Below, in pieces: positions 61,446-64,000 of a DNA stretch of 64,000 nucleotides. The DNA lies in assembly GCF_025766255.1 (NCBI RefSeq), contig NW_026516739.1:62001-126000 (forward strand), read 5' to 3'. The first letter of the stretch is position 1, and each line of letters begins with the position of its first letter. Below the pieces are notes generated by a model. That model did not search any database. It was not told where the DNA came from and saw only the letters and a list, made by a program, of their open reading frames with translations. Position numbers and translations under genes: made by a program. Origin of the DNA: Zychaea mexicana (taxonomy: Eukaryota; Mucoromycota; Mucoromycetes; Mucorales; Lichtheimiaceae).

Positions 61446-61854
61446 TCCATGACAACGCCAACTTTTTCAAATTCCCTTTGAACGAAGACCAGGAACGGAC
61501 ACGACAACTAAAAATCTTCTGAAACATCCGGAAGTCAAAGACATTGTAACTAAGGCAGTCGCAGGTGTTGATGGCGATGCCTATATAATTGGAGATTCTG
61601 AATGGGCGGACGGCACACAATCTGATGTACTATACGCTCCCAAGGATGAATCACTTAGGCATGCCCCAATTATCGTTGAAGTACAGCATTCAGTGAACTT
61701 TGCCTTTGTCAATCGATCAATCAGGTATTGTACCTTAGCTTATCAGAGGTTCCAAACATTACCTGTATTAGTTGTTTTTTGTATCAATGCAACAAGTGGC
61801 ATCCCAATTAAGCTCCTTAGTGGGTACTGCATTACCTTGTTGGTTATAAATTAA
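61446..61854 (+). pseudogene. PD-(D/E)XK-like nuclease family relic
   Basis: The frame FHDNANFFKFPLNEDQERTR is followed, after a one-base shift near 61510, by LLKHPEVKDIVTKAVAGVDG, then GDSEWADGTQSDVLYAPKDE and APIIVEVQHSVNFAFVNRSI, and it stops at 61854. The SDVLY...PIIVEVQ spacing (Asp, then ExQ) with a following R..YC..AY helix matches Rpn/PD-(D/E)XK-type transposon nucleases in layout. I believe related genes recur in Mucorales. The 3' part is cut short and the CACTA left end begins about 70 bp downstream. Family placement is by motif only. Confidence 0.5.
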
Positions 61855-61922
61855 TATTTGTTTTATTAAAGAACTACTAATTTTTTATATCTAAATTGAA
61901 TTTTATAATATAAATAAATAAT

Positions 61923-64000
61923 CACTGCGCGAAAAAGTAAATATCACCATGTTTGAAAACAGGGTGATATCTACCTATCACCAGGTTGTGCGCCAGAAAA
62001 AAGAATATGTAGCCTGTAGCAAATGCAGCAACCAAATTCAGTAGTCATTTACGCTGTTTTCCTTCATGTACAAGCGAAAAAGGGGCTCATGCACAATATC
62101 TGTGATGAATTCTTTTTTGATGCATTCATTATACCCCCTACTGGACTTTTCTTCTTATGCAATAGCCATTAGTGTAGCAAAACAACAATACGTTGAACTG
62201 TATAAAATGCAAGCATGCACCCTTCCCCCGACCAACAATTTAGCGTTCACAGGGTCATGTTCCTGCCCTGTAATAAAATATTTTGCGTTGCACTGAGGAG
62301 GGTAACGCATGATAAGAAAATAGGATCAAAGGGGAAGTGCATAATGTGGTTACAATGTAGTATTAAAAAAATAAGAGAAACTCAGTACAATTATTGGAAT
62401 CCCTGATCTTGTTCATCTACACTTTTTTTTTACAATGGAGGACAATGACGAAGGGCGTTTATTTCCGTGCTTTTGTCCTACATGTGCGTCGACAAGCTTC
62501 GGCTATCAAATGGTGCCTTATAGAATCCGAAACTATCACCAGCAGCGTATTCTTAATGAATCTACAGATGAATTTTCACACAATGGTACTTCTTTCAGGC
62601 ACGTTCTTCGAGGATTAGTTAGTAATATAATGCGTTGCATATGTAGTGAATGCTATCGTAGCTTCTATCGAGGCTAGCTTCGGACAAGGACATCCATCCT
62701 CACCATCGCCGTTGCTTTCGGGCGACGATATGGATATGGATACGGATGTAGTAGCTGATCCTTCCTCTCCTAGTATGATGAGCTGTTACAATGATACTAG
62801 ATGTGAATAAGTTATTTATCATTGTTGGGCTTGTAGGCGCTGCAGCTAGTCGTCATGTCCCTTTTTCCGTCGAGGATAATGTTTTTGCTGCTGAAGACAA
62901 TGAGGCTGACAATGGCGAGTTGTCCGCTGACGATCTTGTTGTAAATGCCGAAGACATTGAGTTTGGTTATGCTGGAGGCAACTTTGACAGAACTGCCAAT
63001 ATTGAACCAGGTTGGTTTGTAAAAAAAAATTTATTAAAGCAAATAACAGACTTTAACCATACTATATATCTCATTATTTGAAAAATAGACACTCACCTTC
63101 ATCCTCCTCCTCCTACCGTTACCGAGGTTCACACCTACCCGCACCCCTTTGCCCTCGTCGTTCTCTTCCTCGTGCTATTCCAGCTACACTTTGTCTCCGA
63201 GCATCTCTCCTCCACCATCATTGACTTTTGTGTCCTACTTCTTAGTGATCTGCAGCCAAACTTCTCGATCCCTACCTCGCTTTCTACACTTCGTCGCATT
63301 ACTGGCTTCTCTGCATTGACTGACCACTTGCGCAAATATGTGTGTTGTCCTCGCTGTCACAACTTGTATCGTTCGACTGATCCACAATGCCCAAGAACAT
63401 GCACGAACGACGACATCCGATACAACAGCTTATGCGGCAATGAATTGTTTAAAGCCGCAGGCAATCCTTGGACTCCCATTAAGGAGTTTGCATATCAGCC
63501 CTTGTCTGCGAGTGTTGATAGACTTTTTCGGCGGCCAGGGTTTGAAGCAAAGTGCGAGGAATGGCGAAATCGAAGACGCGTTGCCGACACCTTCTTTGAC
63601 ATATACGATGGTGATATGTGGCGAGAGTTCCGTGGTCGTGACGGCAGCCCGTTCGTGGAGCAGCGCCGTTCACTGCTGTTGACACTCAACATTGACTGGT
63701 TTGGGCCATTTCTAAACTCGACTTATTCATGCGGTGCCATTTACTTGACCATCAATAATCTTCCACGATCTGAACGCTACAAGACAGAGAATGTCATTCT
63801 TGTTGGTGTAATGCCTGGCCCACGAGAAGCGAGCACAACCGACATAAACAATTACCTTCGACCCCTGGTTGATGAATTGTTGGAATGGTACGGTGGAAAA
63901 TCGATCAGTACGCGCGAGCATCCACAAGGAACTTGTGTCCGTTTAGCCTTGTTCATTAATGCTTGCGATATCCCTGCTGCACGGAAAACCAGCGGTTTTA
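61923..64000 (+). mobile_element. Left part of a CACTA (EnSpm-type) DNA transposon, runs off the window
   Basis: A CACTGCGCGAAAAA terminus at 61923 is followed by subterminal TATCACC/GGTGATA motifs in both orientations (61943, 61964, 61977), as expected of CACTA subterminal repeats. The Tnp2-type transposase gene starts about 500 bp inside. The right end lies outside the window. Confidence 0.65.
62435..64000 (+). CDS. Tnp2-type CACTA transposase, N-terminal part (incomplete at window end)
   Basis: Join(62435..62585, 62647..62784, 62837..63010, 63089..>64000) stays open to the end, about 458 codons. Exon 1 has the usual N-terminal zinc motif FPCFCPTCASTSFGYQMV. Exons 2-3 are acidic linkers (LLSGDDMDMDTDVVADPSS, VNAEDIEFGYAGGN). 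Exon 4 has a hydrophobic segment (HPFALVVLFLVLFQLHF), a zinc-ribbon-like CCPRCHNLYRS with CPRTC, and then the Tnp2 catalytic domain: LLTLNIDWFGPFLNSTYSCG, AIYLTINNLPRSERYKTENV and ILVGVMPGPREASTTDINNY. The first catalytic Asp is in NIDWF; the others lie beyond the window. No stop or frameshift is seen in this part, so the element may be intact. Intron borders are consensus and phases match. Confidence 0.85.

Overview
This window looks like nuclear DNA of a filamentous early-diverging fungus, most likely Mucoromycota (Mucorales-like). Nearly every protein gene is cut by short GT-AG introns of about 50-140 bases. The set includes a GCR1_C-type Crypton, a Tnp2-type CACTA transposase, LINE remnants, a Zn2Cys6 regulator, Kre9/Knh-like secreted proteins and Atg101. 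No bacterial-style operons, CRISPR arrays or intact tRNA genes were seen. Species cannot be fixed from the sequence alone. Exon coordinates in the entries come from reading splice sites by eye and checking that the joined reading frame closes.

Left part (about 1-43 kb) is an ordinary gene-rich euchromatic region. In order it holds: six-unit polyubiquitin; a HAD-family hydrolase with an 11-nt micro-exon; mitoribosomal protein mS37/Mrp10 divergent from an unknown 162-aa protein; two tandem secreted Kre9/Knh-like proteins; an AIFM3-like Rieske/FAD oxidoreductase; a tail-anchored coiled-coil protein divergent from a Zn2Cys6 transcription factor; an SR-type splicing factor; a DUF3020-like low-complexity regulator; a very glutamine-rich Mediator tail subunit Med15; a MoaB/CinA-like molybdopterin-binding-domain protein; Atg101; a secreted agmatinase-family ureohydrolase; and a membrane-anchored class-3 aldehyde dehydrogenase (Msc7-like). 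These genes have separate housekeeping jobs (protein turnover and autophagy, mitochondrial translation and redox, wall or secreted functions, transcription and splicing, amine and aldehyde metabolism). They do not form a visible cluster.

Right part (about 43-64 kb) is a transposon-dominated compartment with nested insertions. It contains a decayed LINE 3' end and a repeat-associated orphan fragment next to a 3' piece of 18S rDNA, then about 4 kb of AT-rich gene-free DNA. Next is a Crypton (tyrosine recombinase plus GCR1_C) split by a strikingly AT-rich DDE transposon whose transposase carries a C-terminal chromodomain. A Tc1/mariner pseudogene follows, split by a young Ty3/gypsy chromovirus with one mismatch between its 225-bp LTRs and a 5-bp CATAC target duplication. 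After that come a roughly 0.8-kb higher-order CGTTTA/CGTTTC satellite, a broken PD-(D/E)XK-like nuclease gene, and the left end of a CACTA element whose Tnp2 transposase runs off the window.

The strongest candidates for something new are the AT-rich transposase-chromodomain element sitting in the Crypton, the PD-(D/E)XK-like family, and the hexamer satellite with its captured exon.
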